NCBI GenBank assembly: GCA_949295465.1
Contig: CASFKY010000068.1
Span: forward strand, 78,892 to 142,891
DNA: 64,000 nucleotides
Source: an uncultured Oscillospiraceae bacterium
GTDB lineage: Bacteria > Bacillota > Clostridia > Oscillospirales > Ruminococcaceae
Direction of reading: 5' to 3'
The notes beneath the pieces were generated by a model that saw nothing but the letters and a program-made list of their open reading frames with translations, had not been told where the DNA came from and made no database searches. Positions 8,942-16,556 of the stretch are shown here, piece by piece. The position numbers and the translations under genes were made by a program. The first letter of the stretch is position 1; every line of letters begins with the position of its first letter.

Positions 8942-10486
8942 TCACATCAGGGGGGCAAAGATGCGGAAGAAGATCTGCAAAATCCGCTTGGGCAGCGGGG
9001 TGCGGTATACCTCCTCCAGGGTGCATTCCCGGCTCACCGCCATGCACTGCTCCAGGTCCTTGCGCACGGTGCGCACCATCTGCCCACCGTAAAAGGCGCA
9101 GCAGTTTTCAAAGTGGAGATAGAGGCTGCGGTAGTCCATGTTGGCGCTGCCCACAATGGCGGCCTTGTCGTCCGACACGAACATCTTGGCGTGCATGAAA
9201 CCGGGAGTGTATTCAAAGATCCGCACCCCTGCCTCCAGCAGGGTGTGGTAAAAGCTCTGGGTCACCAGGTAGACAAATTTCTTGTCCGGGATGCCGGGGG
9301 TCAGGATCCGCACATCCACCCCGCTCTTGGCGGCCAGCCGCAGGCAGGTGAGCATCTCGTTGTCCACCACCAGGTAGGGGGTGGCCACATACACATACCG
9401 CTGGGCCTGCTGCAAGATGTTGAAATAGGCATTTTCCGACACGTTTTCCTGGTCCAGAGGGGAGTCCACAAAGGGCTGGATCACGCAGTCGGCCATATCC
9501 CGGCAGGTGGGGCGGAACTTTTCCACCGGGGAGACGGCATGGCGCACATAGTCCCAGGTGGCCAGAAAGGCGGCGGTGTAGGCGTAGACCGCCTCCCCCC
9601 GCAGCATGAAGCCGGTGTCCTTCCAGACGCCGTGGGGATGGGTGAAGTTGGCGTACTCGTCCGCCAGGTTGAACCCGCCGCTGAAGGCCACATTGCCGTC
9701 GATGACGGTGATCTTGCGGTGATCCCGGTGGTTTAAAAGGGTGTAGTCGCTGAGATTGGGGGAAAACCGCATGGGAGCAAAAACCCCGCACTGGATGCCA
9801 AAGCTGCGCAGGGTGGCGTCGTAGTCCTTGGGCAGCTTCACCAGGCTGCCCATCCCGTCGTAGATCACCCGCACGTCCACCCCCTGGGCGGCCTTGCGCT
9901 TGAGGATTTCCAGCACCTGGTCCCAGAGCTTGCCCTCCTGGAGGATGAAATACTCCAGGAAAATGAAGTGTTCGGCCTTTTCCAGCTCTTCCAGGTAGTC
10001 GGGCAGGAACTCCTGCCCCCAGGCGTAGTACCGGCAGGAGGTGTTGTCCCACACCGGCGCATAGGCGTACTGGGCCAGATACCGGCCGCAGCGGGTGTAG
10101 GGCGCGTCGTCCCCCGGCAGCAGGGCCAGAGAGGCCAGCGGGTCGGGCAGGGCCTGGTTGGCCCGGGCCGAGCAGGCGCTGTATTGGCGGGCCTTGCGGC
10201 CGTGGCGGCTGCGCCCGCCCCAGTACAGATAAAAGATGGTGCCGGTGGGGGGCAAGAGCAGGATGATGAGCAGCCACATCAGCTTGTAGACCGGGTTCAC
10301 ATCATCCTTATCCAAAAGAATGGCCACCGCAATCAGGCTGACGGCGGTGATGGCCATGTAGGTGTATACGGCGTACTGCTGTAGCCAGATGCCCAGGGCG
10401 ATGGTGAGGGCGATCTGGGTAAGACTCAGTACGGCCACCCAGCTTTTGCGGGTGAGGAAAGCCCTTTTCAGATACTGAAACAGCAT
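8942..10486 (-). CDS. cls: Cardiolipin synthase
   Basis: 514 residues. Two transmembrane helices (about residues 13-33 and 36-57) and a third hydrophobic stretch ending in PPTGTIFYLYWGG are typical of ClsA-type enzymes. There are two phospholipase-D motifs: NHRDHRKITVIDG (HxKxxxxD) and FMHAKMFVSDDKAAIVGSAN (second HxKxxxxD). It condenses two phosphatidylglycerol molecules into cardiolipin at the membrane. It lies 35 bases downstream of the cyclophilin lipoprotein gene on the same strand and may share its promoter. Confidence 0.95.
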   Translation of the reverse strand: MLFQYLKRAFLTRKSWVAVLSLTQIALTIALGIWLQQYAVYTYMAITAVSLIAVAILLDKDDVNPVYKLMWLLIILLLPPTGTIFYLYWGGRSRHGRKARQYSACSARANQALPDPLASLALLPGDDAPYTRCGRYLAQYAYAPVWDNTSCRYYAWGQEFLPDYLEELEKAEHFIFLEYFILQEGKLWDQVLEILKRKAAQGVDVRVIYDGMGSLVKLPKDYDATLRSFGIQCGVFAPMRFSPNLSDYTLLNHRDHRKITVIDGNVAFSGGFNLADEYANFTHPHGVWKDTGFMLRGEAVYAYTAAFLATWDYVRHAVSPVEKFRPTCRDMADCVIQPFVDSPLDQENVSENAYFNILQQAQRYVYVATPYLVVDNEMLTCLRLAAKSGVDVRILTPGIPDKKFVYLVTQSFYHTLLEAGVRIFEYTPGFMHAKMFVSDDKAAIVGSANMDYRSLYLHFENCCAFYGGQMVRTVRKDLEQCMAVSRECTLEEVYRTPLPKRILQIFFRIFAPLM

Positions 10487-10521
10487 GGTTCACGGTCCCT
10501 CTTGGCGGTGGTCAGGGGTGC

Positions 10522-11280
10522 TTATTGGGCGGCGGAGGAGGCCGCGCTGTCCAGCTGGCTCTCCTCCTGGGCGGAATAGGTGGAAATGGTCACCGAGTTG
10601 ACGATCACATCCTCCAGGGGTTTGCCGTCCTCATCGGTGTCCACTGCGCCGATGGCGTCCACCACATCCATGCCCCGGTACACCTGGCCAAAGACGGTGT
10701 ACTCATTGTCCAGATAGGGCAGACCGCCCACCGCCTCGTAGGCGTCGATCACTTCCTGGCGGAATCCGCTCTCCTCCAGGGATTTTTTCAGGTCCTTGTC
10801 CATTTCAGGCAGGGACTGGACAAAGTAATACTGGCTCAGGCAGGTGTTCTCCTCGTCGCCGCTGCGGGCCATGCCCAGGGCGCCGGAGTAGTGGTGCAGG
10901 CTGTCGGTGCGTTCCACCGGGTAGGGGTTGTTGTGCCAGATGCTGGCCCCCGAGAGGCCGGTGCCGGTGTCGTCGCCGCTCTGGGCCACAAAGCCGTAGA
11001 TCACCCGGTGGAAGGGCAGCCCATCGTAGTAGCCCTGCTGGGCAAGGCCGGTGAAGTTGTCCACGGCCATGGGAGCCTGGTCCGGGTAGAGCACGGCCCG
11101 GATTTCCCCCAGGCTGGTGTCGAAGATGGCGATGGGGGCTCCGTCCTGCGGGGTGGTGAACTGGAGCTCGCTGCTCTCATAGCTTTCCCGGTGAAGGTTG
11201 GCGGTCTTTTTGCCGGCGCAGCCCGAGAGCGCCAGGCAGAGCGCCAGGGAGAGGGCGGTGAGGGAGATGATCTTGCGCAT
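10522..11280 (-). CDS. Secreted cyclophilin-type peptidyl-prolyl isomerase, lipoprotein
   Basis: 252 residues from the ATG at 11280, chosen because GAAAGG precedes it and because it gives a clean lipoprotein signal: MRKIISL, a hydrophobic core, then the lipobox LSGC. After a short linker comes a cyclophilin domain with DNFTGLAQQGYYDGLPFHRVIYGFV (shown here only as a landmark: FHRVI, QSGD and the Ser-rich C-terminus). An insert around DEENTCLSQYYFVQS replaces the usual GTNGSQFFI loop, so the active-site Gln/Phe arrangement is altered. It probably helps extracytoplasmic protein folding. A minus-strand promoter is at 11362-11391. Confidence 0.88.
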   Translation of the reverse strand: MRKIISLTALSLALCLALSGCAGKKTANLHRESYESSELQFTTPQDGAPIAIFDTSLGEIRAVLYPDQAPMAVDNFTGLAQQGYYDGLPFHRVIYGFVAQSGDDTGTGLSGASIWHNNPYPVERTDSLHHYSGALGMARSGDEENTCLSQYYFVQSLPEMDKDLKKSLEESGFRQEVIDAYEAVGGLPYLDNEYTVFGQVYRGMDVVDAIGAVDTDEDGKPLEDVIVNSVTISTYSAQEESQLDSAASSAAQ

Positions 11281-11361
11281 AGTTGGTGCCTTTCTCAAAA
11301 AGAAGGGGAGAGGCCCGAAAGGGCACGCCCCCGGGATTTTCTGGGAAACCATATCCTAAGT

Positions 11362-11391
11362 ATTATAGCATATCCGGCAAAGGAAAATCGA
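11362..11391 (-). promoter_or_regulatory. Promoter for the cyclophilin (and cls) genes
   Basis: On the minus strand TCGATT, an 18-bp spacer and a consensus TATAAT lie about 80 bases before the start. Confidence 0.6.
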
Positions 11392-11435
11392 CCCGTGCCA
11401 AAAGTTTTGCATCCGATGCCTTTTGGCAGGGGGGC

Positions 11436-11464
11436 TTGAAGCCGGCGCCCAAACATGATACACT
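11436..11464 (+). promoter_or_regulatory. Promoter for the DUF1292 gene
   Basis: TTGAAG, 17 bp, TACACT on the plus strand, 90 bases before the chosen ATG. Confidence 0.65.
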
Positions 11465-11553
11465 ATGTAGCGAAGAGAACAACCGCGGCCGGCCCCAGCC
11501 GGCCCGCCGATGAGGCCCCCGGGCGGAATATTGCCCGGGCCCGGGAGAATACT

Positions 11554-11877
11554 ATGGAAGAAAACAAGCAGCCTCTGGGCCAGCCCGAGGCCGATGAGAA
11601 TGAGCCGGACCTGATCACCCTCACCGACGAGGAGGGCACCGAGTACACCTTTGAGGTAATCGACGCGGTGGATCACAACGGCACCCACTACATGGCCATG
11701 GTGCCCTATGTGGAGGATGAGAAGCAGCTGGATGAGGATCTTCAGCTGGTGATCATGAAGGTAGGGCAGGACGAGGAAGGCGAGTTCCTGGACGTGGTGG
11801 AAGACGACGAGGAGCTGTACGAGATCAGCGGCATCTTTGAAAAGCGGCTGAGCGAGGAGTACGACATCCAGCAGTGA
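11554..11877 (+). CDS. DUF1292 domain protein (YrzB-like)
   Basis: 107 residues from the ATG at 11554; longer in-frame versions are possible but have no ribosome-binding site, while GGGAG precedes this one. The body, LITLTDEEGTEYTFEVID and YMAMVPY, is the DUF1292 beta-sheet motif. The protein is very acidic, like its relatives. In other Firmicutes the family is encoded next to ruvX/yqgF and yrzL; here it is about 3 kb from ruvX, separated by cls and the cyclophilin. Its function is unknown. Confidence 0.88.
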   Translation: MEENKQPLGQPEADENEPDLITLTDEEGTEYTFEVIDAVDHNGTHYMAMVPYVEDEKQLDEDLQLVIMKVGQDEEGEFLDVVEDDEELYEISGIFEKRLSEEYDIQQ

Positions 11878-11917
11878 GATCCGTTCTTCCTGCCTGGTTC
11901 GATTTGTTGCAGTTTTA

Positions 11918-12117
11918 TATAATCCTACTAATCAATAATCGGGAGCCCGATGTCCTCCGGGGGATTGCAGACCTCCCGCCCTCTGGGCGGAGGAAGGGAG
12001 CGTGAAACCAGATGCAGGGCACCCACCTGCCACACGGGTAGGTTTTGATTGACTGCAGACGGCTGGGTGGGAAACCTGGATACAGAAAAGCGGCGGCCTT
12101 TTTGGGCCGCCGCTTTT
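11918..12117 (+). ncRNA. ssrS: Probable 6S RNA (from the -10 element to its terminator)
   Basis: No reading frame fits this 200-base stretch. It begins with a TATAAT hexamer at 11918-11923, so the RNA should start near 11930, and ends with a strong terminator hairpin at 12086-12117. The body shows what I recall of clostridial 6S RNA: GTCCTCC in the 5' arm, GATTGCAGACC, a GC hairpin, then GATGCAGGGCACCCACCTG and AGGTTTTGATTGACTGCAGAC in the 3' half, whose arms can pair into a long imperfect rod. The length (~155-185 nt) also fits. 6S RNA mimics an open promoter and sequesters housekeeping RNA polymerase. The call rests on motif memory and context, not on an alignment. Confidence 0.65.
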
Positions 12118-12119
12118 GT
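12086..12119 (+). terminator. Terminator of the 6S-like RNA
   Basis: A 13-bp stem (12086-12098 with 12105-12117) with a TTTTTG loop side and a T4 tail. Confidence 0.9.
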
Positions 12120-12199
12120 CGTGCCCCGCACCCCTTTGCCCGGCACAGAGAGCCGGCCCCCCGGCACAGGAAAGTACAGCCAGGGAGGGCGCGCTTATC

Positions 12200-12227
12200 T
12201 TGACAGAACCCGGCAAGCGTGTAGAAT
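12200..12227 (+). promoter_or_regulatory. Promoter for the redoxin gene
   Basis: Consensus TTGACA, 16 bp, TAGAAT preceded by TG (extended -10), 64 bases upstream of the GTG start. Confidence 0.7.
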
Positions 12228-12290
12228 AAAAATAGTTATGGATTAAAAAACGACAGGTTTTGTGCCAAAAATGGCAAAAGGGAAACTACA

Positions 12291-13019
12291 GTGAAAGAGA
12301 TGCTGAAAGCCGGGGACAAGATCCCCGAGTTCCGATATGATACGCCCTACAGCCCCCAGAACAGCTTTTACGCCCTGGCGGCCCAAAAGCCCCTGTGCAT
12401 GGTGTTCCTGCCCAACTTCGGTCACCCCATCACCCGGTATTTTGTGGCCCGCTATGCCCAGGACTATGCCCAGCTGCGGGATGTGGCCCTGGTCTGCGTG
12501 GTGCGCAGCCGCCCCGAAGTCATCTCGGCCCACCTGCCCGAGGGCAGCCTGCCCTTTACCCTGATCTGTGACGCCGAGGGGGTCCTGTACGACTATTTCT
12601 GCATCCCCACCACCAAAAGCCGCCTCAAGGCCTATTCGGTGCTCACGGTCAAGATCCTCAACGAGGCCAAAAAGCAGGGCTATCAGCCCCCAAAAGACGA
12701 GGAGCTCTTCTGCCCCCTCACCCTGATGGTGGGCCCGGAGGGCAAGGTGCTGTTCTGCCATTACGGCCAGACTCTCACCGACCTGCCCGAAAACTGCTCG
12801 GCCATCCGCAACTTCAGCCGCAGCGTGCTCACCCAGGCCCGGCAGGAGGGGCTGCTGGCTCCGGAGGTGCCCCGGTTCCGCGGTCAGGGCAAGCTGTCGG
12901 CGCTGGAAAATCCCGAACTGCCTCCCGAAAAGCAGCAGCACATCCGGGAGGCCATGAGCCTTTTGTACGGCGAAGGGGAAGCGAAAGAGGAAGAATTTGA
13001 GGAGGAAGAGGAGGAGTGA
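12291..13019 (+). CDS. Peroxiredoxin-fold (AhpC/TSA-like) protein lacking the peroxidatic Cys
   Basis: 242 residues from GTG 12291, which sits 7 bases after AAAGGG; an ATG nine bases later is too far from it. The N-terminal ~180 residues look like a thioredoxin/peroxiredoxin fold: LKAGDKIPEF, then PLCMVFLPNFGHPIT where Prx enzymes have the PxxxTxxC loop, then LPFTLICDAEGVLYDYF and LFCPLTLMVGPEGKVLF. The Cys of the active loop is replaced (GHPIT). Other cysteines exist (for example CP in LFCPLT and ENCSAI), but none is in a CxxC arrangement. The C-terminus is an acidic run of Glu. It may have lost peroxidase activity or use a different Cys. Confidence 0.7.
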   Translation: MKEMLKAGDKIPEFRYDTPYSPQNSFYALAAQKPLCMVFLPNFGHPITRYFVARYAQDYAQLRDVALVCVVRSRPEVISAHLPEGSLPFTLICDAEGVLYDYFCIPTTKSRLKAYSVLTVKILNEAKKQGYQPPKDEELFCPLTLMVGPEGKVLFCHYGQTLTDLPENCSAIRNFSRSVLTQARQEGLLAPEVPRFRGQGKLSALENPELPPEKQQHIREAMSLLYGEGEAKEEEFEEEEEE

Positions 13020-13024
13020 GCTCC

Positions 13025-13067
13025 TTTTGAGGTCCCAAGACGCGTGGGTCGTACCCATACCTCAAAA
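13025..13067 (+). repeat. Nested inverted repeat after the redoxin gene
   Basis: A 9-bp outer arm pair TTTTGAGGT/ACCTCAAAA (13025-13033 with 13059-13067) encloses a 5-bp hairpin TGGGT-CGT-ACCCA (13045-13057). It lies between the stop codon and the terminator and may be an mRNA 3'-end structure. Confidence 0.6.
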
Positions 13068-13075
13068 TCCGATCA

Positions 13076-13109
13076 AAAAAAGGCGAGGCCAAAGAGCCTC
13101 GCCTTTTTT
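13076..13109. terminator. Bidirectional terminator (redoxin / thiM)
   Basis: A 14-bp stem (13076-13089 with 13096-13109) has A6 and T6 outer arms, which makes it functional in both directions. Confidence 0.88.
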
Positions 13110-13147
13110 GTGCTTTTTGTGGGGTGGATTCCTCTTTACAAAGAAAT

Positions 13148-13969
13148 TCAGAGAGTCATCCAGCGCACCCGGCCCAGAGCGCGGAGCTGACCGGCGCTGA
13201 GCAGGGAGGTCTCGTCAAAGAGGGCAGAGTGGAAAAGCCCGGCGCCCCCGCCGGCCTGCCGAACGCTCTGCCGGGCCCGCTCCCCGCACACCTTCCAGAA
13301 GGCGGACGCGGCGGCCACGGCACCGAGAGGCGAATCCGACACGGCCAGAAAACACCCGGCCAGCACCGAGAGCATACAGCCGGCCCCGGTGATCCGGGAC
13401 ATCCAGTCGGTGCCTCCCTCGATGAGGGCGGCCTGGCGGCCGTCGGTGACACAGTCGCTCTCGCCGCTGAGCAGCACAAGGCAGCCCAGCCGGCGGGCCA
13501 GTTCGCCCGCCAGGGTCAGGGCCTGATCCTGCGGGGCCGGCTCGGGGCTGTCCACCCCCAGCTCCCGGCTGGCCAGGCAGAGCAGGGCCTGCACCTCGGC
13601 CAGATTGGCCCGGATGAGGGTGGGGCGCACCGATTCCAGCAGGCTGGCCAGCTGCCGGCGGCGGTAGGTGCTGGCGCCGGCTCCCACCGGGTCCAGCACC
13701 ACCGGCCGACCGGCTGCCAGGGCGGCCTGGCCGGCCAGCCGGCAGGCCAGAAACTTGGCGTCGTCGGGGGTGCCGGTGTTCAGTACGCTGCACTGGGCAG
13801 CCCCGGCGATCTCGGCCATCTCGGCGGGCTCCTGAGCCATTACCGGCCGGCCTCCCGCCGCCAGGGCCAGGTTGGCACAGTCGGCAGCGGTGACGATGTT
13901 GGAGATGCAGTGGATGAGGGGCCGCTGGCTGCGCAGCCGGTCCAGGGCTTTAAAATCAGCTTGGATCAA
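13148..13969 (-). CDS. thiM: Hydroxyethylthiazole kinase
   Basis: 273 residues from a TTG start at 13969. It is preferred because GTGAGG lies 8 bases upstream and because it gives the usual ThiM length; an upstream ATG would run back into the glycosyltransferase gene. ThiM phosphorylates hydroxyethylthiazole in thiamine salvage. Visible motifs are PLIHCISNIVT near the N-terminus, GGRPVMAQEPAEM, VLDPVGAGAS, and the ATP-site/anion-hole segment RITGAGCMLSVL containing the catalytic Cys. No TPP riboswitch and no thiE or thiD lie alongside. The preceding gene in the same direction ends 25 bases upstream. Confidence 0.92.
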   Translation of the reverse strand: MIQADFKALDRLRSQRPLIHCISNIVTAADCANLALAAGGRPVMAQEPAEMAEIAGAAQCSVLNTGTPDDAKFLACRLAGQAALAAGRPVVLDPVGAGASTYRRRQLASLLESVRPTLIRANLAEVQALLCLASRELGVDSPEPAPQDQALTLAGELARRLGCLVLLSGESDCVTDGRQAALIEGGTDWMSRITGAGCMLSVLAGCFLAVSDSPLGAVAAASAFWKVCGERARQSVRQAGGGAGLFHSALFDETSLLSAGQLRALGRVRWMTL

Positions 13970-13994
13970 GGCAAAAACCTCACTTTGCAAAAAC

Positions 13995-14984
13995 TCAGAC
14001 GATCCCCATCGCCCGCTGCACCCGGTATACCGCGTAGCGGAAGGTACCGCAGACAAGGCTGCCCTGTACCCAGAGATAAGCGGGCAGGTTGCGCCAGTAA
14101 AAGGGGGGGCGCTCCAGCTTGGGGATGGCCTTCCAGGCCTCGCCGAACCCCTTGGCGTAGTCGGCGCCGTACCCCCGCAGGCAGTACATCAGGGTTTTGA
14201 GCCCGTAGCCCAGCAGCAAAAAGGGCAGGTTGAGCAGCAGCATCAGCGCCGGCATGTTTTTGACCGGCAAAAGGATGCTGTTGCGGCCGCTCTGGATGCT
14301 CTTAAAGGGGTTGTAGCGCACCGCGCCGGTGGTGGCGCCGCAGATGTGGTAGCAGCGGGCGGTGGGGCAGTACACGTTCCGATAGCCCCGGGTGTTGGCC
14401 CGCCAGCTGATGTCCACATCCTCGTAATAGGCAAAGAAGAGCTCGTCAAACAGGCCGATCTCATCCAGGATCCGCTTGCGGTAGAGGGCCGCCCCGCCGC
14501 AGGCCGAGAAGATCCGGCAGGGGGTGGTGTATCGGTCGGCCCGCAGCCCGTCGCCCCGCTTGCAGGCAAAGCCCAGCAGGTTCACATAGTCGCCGGCATC
14601 ATCCGCCTTATCCCGCTCGAAGTGGCGGATCATCAGGGTGGAAACCGCAAAAATCCTTTCGTCCCCCTCGGCCGCCCGCAGCAGTTCGGCCAGCCAGTCC
14701 GGCTCGGCAAAGGCGTCGTTGTTGAAGAGGGCCACATATTCCCCCCTGGCCGCCCGGATGCCCTGGTTCACCGCGTGGGAAAAGCCGGTATTTTCCGGGT
14801 TCTCAATGAGGGTATAGCCGGGCCGCCCCCGGTAGGACCGGGCAATCTCCAGGCTCTCGTCGGAGGAGCCGTTGTCCACCACGATCAGCTCAAAATCAGG
14901 GAAGGTCTGGCTCCACACCGACTCGATGGAGTCCCGCAGCCAGCCGGCGCCGTTCAGATTGGGAATGACCACAGAAACTTTCAT
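13995..14984 (-). CDS. Family 2 glycosyltransferase (rhamnosyltransferase-like)
   Basis: 329 residues. The GT-A core starts at the N-terminus with VSVVIPNLNGAGWL, the nucleotide-binding DNGSSDES, NTGFSHAVNQGI and the metal-binding pattern ALFNNDAF. In the second half, ACGGAALYRKRIL and YYEDVDISWR match the acceptor/catalytic segment of the WbbL/RfbF-type subgroup. A C-terminal hydrophobic stretch (NLPFLLLGYGL) may touch the membrane. Likely transfers a sugar to a cell-envelope polysaccharide. It is not part of a larger polysaccharide cluster here. Confidence 0.9.
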   Translation of the reverse strand: MKVSVVIPNLNGAGWLRDSIESVWSQTFPDFELIVVDNGSSDESLEIARSYRGRPGYTLIENPENTGFSHAVNQGIRAARGEYVALFNNDAFAEPDWLAELLRAAEGDERIFAVSTLMIRHFERDKADDAGDYVNLLGFACKRGDGLRADRYTTPCRIFSACGGAALYRKRILDEIGLFDELFFAYYEDVDISWRANTRGYRNVYCPTARCYHICGATTGAVRYNPFKSIQSGRNSILLPVKNMPALMLLLNLPFLLLGYGLKTLMYCLRGYGADYAKGFGEAWKAIPKLERPPFYWRNLPAYLWVQGSLVCGTFRYAVYRVQRAMGIV

Positions 14985-15091
14985 GAAAAAGGCCTTTCTT
15001 GCAAAAATTCAGTCAAAATCAGTATAGCACACCCGCCAGGCAAAGCAAAAGCCCCTTTTCCGCACAGAAAAGGGGCAGGCAGGGGAAAGGC

Positions 15092-15649
15092 TTATTTCAG
15101 GGCATTGAGGATGGCGTCGTTCACCTCGGTGGCGTCCTCGCTCATCACCAGTACCCAGGAGCCGTCGGCTGCCTGGGTGAGCCGGGCGTCCTTAGCGATC
15201 TCATACTGGTCCGGCAGGTAGAACTCCTGGGCGGACTGCTGGGACTGGATGAAGTTCTGGAGGCTGGTCTTCACCGCGTCGCTGCGGCCCTCGGCCGGCA
15301 GGATGATGGCCACGCCGTAGCTCTTCACGTTCATCAGGCTGACGCTGAGGGCATAGTCGGCCATGTCGGCGGGGTCCAGGCCCATGAGCTCCAGCATCAT
15401 GTCGCCCATCCGCTCCTTGTCCTCATCGGCCATATCGGTGGCGTTGGCTCCCTCCAGCACAAAGCCGTTGTCCCCCTTGGAGAGGATGGGATAAGCCTCG
15501 TTGAATTCATCGGTGCGGGCTTCCTGCAGGATCTTGACATAGTCCCTGGGGGTGCCGGAGTCGGACGAGGCCTTGGAGCCGCAGCCGGCCAGCAGGGCGC
15601 AGAGCCCCAGCGCCAACACAAGCGCAAAGGTTAGAGAAAGCTTTTTCAT
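15092..15649 (-). CDS. DUF4358 family lipoprotein
   Basis: 185 residues from ATG 15649; AAAGGATG lies just upstream and gives correct spacing for this second ATG rather than for the one at 15658. The signal MKKLSLTF with a hydrophobic core ends in the lipobox LLAGC. The mature part contains YALSVSLMNVKSYGVAIILPAEG, a piece that fits DUF4358, a clostridial lipoprotein family of unknown function. Downstream on the same strand there is 107 bases of gap before the glycosyltransferase. Confidence 0.8.
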   Translation of the reverse strand: MKKLSLTFALVLALGLCALLAGCGSKASSDSGTPRDYVKILQEARTDEFNEAYPILSKGDNGFVLEGANATDMADEDKERMGDMMLELMGLDPADMADYALSVSLMNVKSYGVAIILPAEGRSDAVKTSLQNFIQSQQSAQEFYLPDQYEIAKDARLTQAADGSWVLVMSEDATEVNDAILNALK

Positions 15650-15789
15650 AGACAACATCCTTTCTGATCGTTGAGGATAGTATACCCGGCCGCAGGGCCC
15701 TCATACCCGCCCGGGCAACAAAAAGCGGGAGGGGGAAAAGCCCTCTCCCGCCCGGGCATAGCCGGAAAGCCGGAAGTTCAGCAGTAAAC

Positions 15790-16218
15790 TCAGTAATAGT
15801 ATTTCCGATCCACCGGGGTGGACAGAATGATCTGGGTGCTGGTCTGCCCCACCTTCTGGAAAGAGGTGATCAGATGCTCCAGCGAGTCCATATCCGGGCA
15901 GCTGGCCTTGACGATATAGCTGTAGCTGCCGGTCACATGGAAGCACTGGACCACCTGGGGGATGGCGTTGAGGGTCTCCATAAATTCATCCCGGCCGGCA
16001 GGAGGGATGGAGATGCTGATAAGGGCGTTGACCCGGGTCTGGCTGTCGGGGGGATTCACCTTCACCGTATACCCTTTGATGATGCCGTCCTGCTCCAATT
16101 TATGGATGCGGCTGCTGACGGCAGGGCTGGTGAGGGAGACCTCCTTGGCAATCTCCTTGACCGGCATGCGGGCGTTTTTGGCAAGCAGTCGAATGATGCG
16201 CTGATCCAAATCATCCAT
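15790..16218 (-). CDS. Lrp/AsnC family transcriptional regulator
   Basis: 142 residues from ATG 16218, preceded by AAAGG at 9 bases. It has the classical two parts: an N-terminal winged helix (LDQRIIRLLAKNARMPVKEI, then SLTSPAVSSRIHKLEQDGII) and a C-terminal RAM effector domain (NALISISIPP, then CFHVTGSYSYIVKASCPD). These proteins form octamers and sense amino acids. The regulated gene cannot be told from position: upstream is a candidate small RNA reading away, and downstream is the DUF4358 lipoprotein. The upstream gap is very A+T-rich, as expected of an autoregulated Lrp promoter. Confidence 0.92.
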   Translation of the reverse strand: MDDLDQRIIRLLAKNARMPVKEIAKEVSLTSPAVSSRIHKLEQDGIIKGYTVKVNPPDSQTRVNALISISIPPAGRDEFMETLNAIPQVVQCFHVTGSYSYIVKASCPDMDSLEHLITSFQKVGQTSTQIILSTPVDRKYYY

Positions 16219-16396
16219 AGGGAACATCCTTTCGTTCTTGTAGCAATAGCACAGAAAGCTTTTAAAATTAAGAAAAAATAATAGGCACAATTCACAACAG
16301 CCGTGAAAAGGCAACTTTTTCTTTTGATGATTTAATTATATAAAGCAAATGTTAAAAAGTAAAGAACAAATCTAAAGTATTTTGGAAAAAATTCGT

Positions 16397-16424
16397 TTGA
16401 CAGAAAAATCAAAAATGATATACT
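16397..16424 (+). promoter_or_regulatory. Strong promoter with no downstream gene
   Basis: Perfect TTGACA, 16-bp spacer, TATACT with an upstream TG (extended -10). It drives the candidate small RNA described next. Confidence 0.75.
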
Positions 16425-16429
16425 GAAAG

Positions 16430-16526
16430 TGCGGACAGGAAGTTCCGCCTGATATTCTGACATTTTCTATAATTTATACTTTCCCACCCCTCTAAGTAAA
16501 AAGGCCCGCTCTGCGGGCCTTTTTAC
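16430..16526 (+). ncRNA. Candidate small RNA of about 95 nt
   Basis: It starts about 6 bases after a near-consensus promoter and ends in an exceptionally regular terminator (14-bp stem, 3-base loop). There is no ATG inside it, and the next plus-strand gene is 2 kb away. The 5' part can form a small hairpin (GCGGA paired with TCCGC), and the middle is A+T-rich and single-stranded. I do not recognise a family. The terminator is shared with the convergent hflX gene, so the RNA's reality rests mainly on the promoter. Confidence 0.5.
16496..16526. terminator. Bidirectional terminator (candidate sRNA / hflX)
   Basis: A perfect 14-bp stem (16496-16509 with 16513-16526) with a TCT loop and A5/T5 arms. 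Confidence 0.9.
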
Positions 16527-16556
16527 TTTTTCTTTCCGGGGCAGAGAAGGCAGGGC

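Noticed and set aside
13970-14056. Upstream ATG start for thiM at 14056
   Set aside because: It would overlap the glycosyltransferase and add 29 unrelated residues; the TTG at 13969 has a proper ribosome-binding site and gives the usual length.
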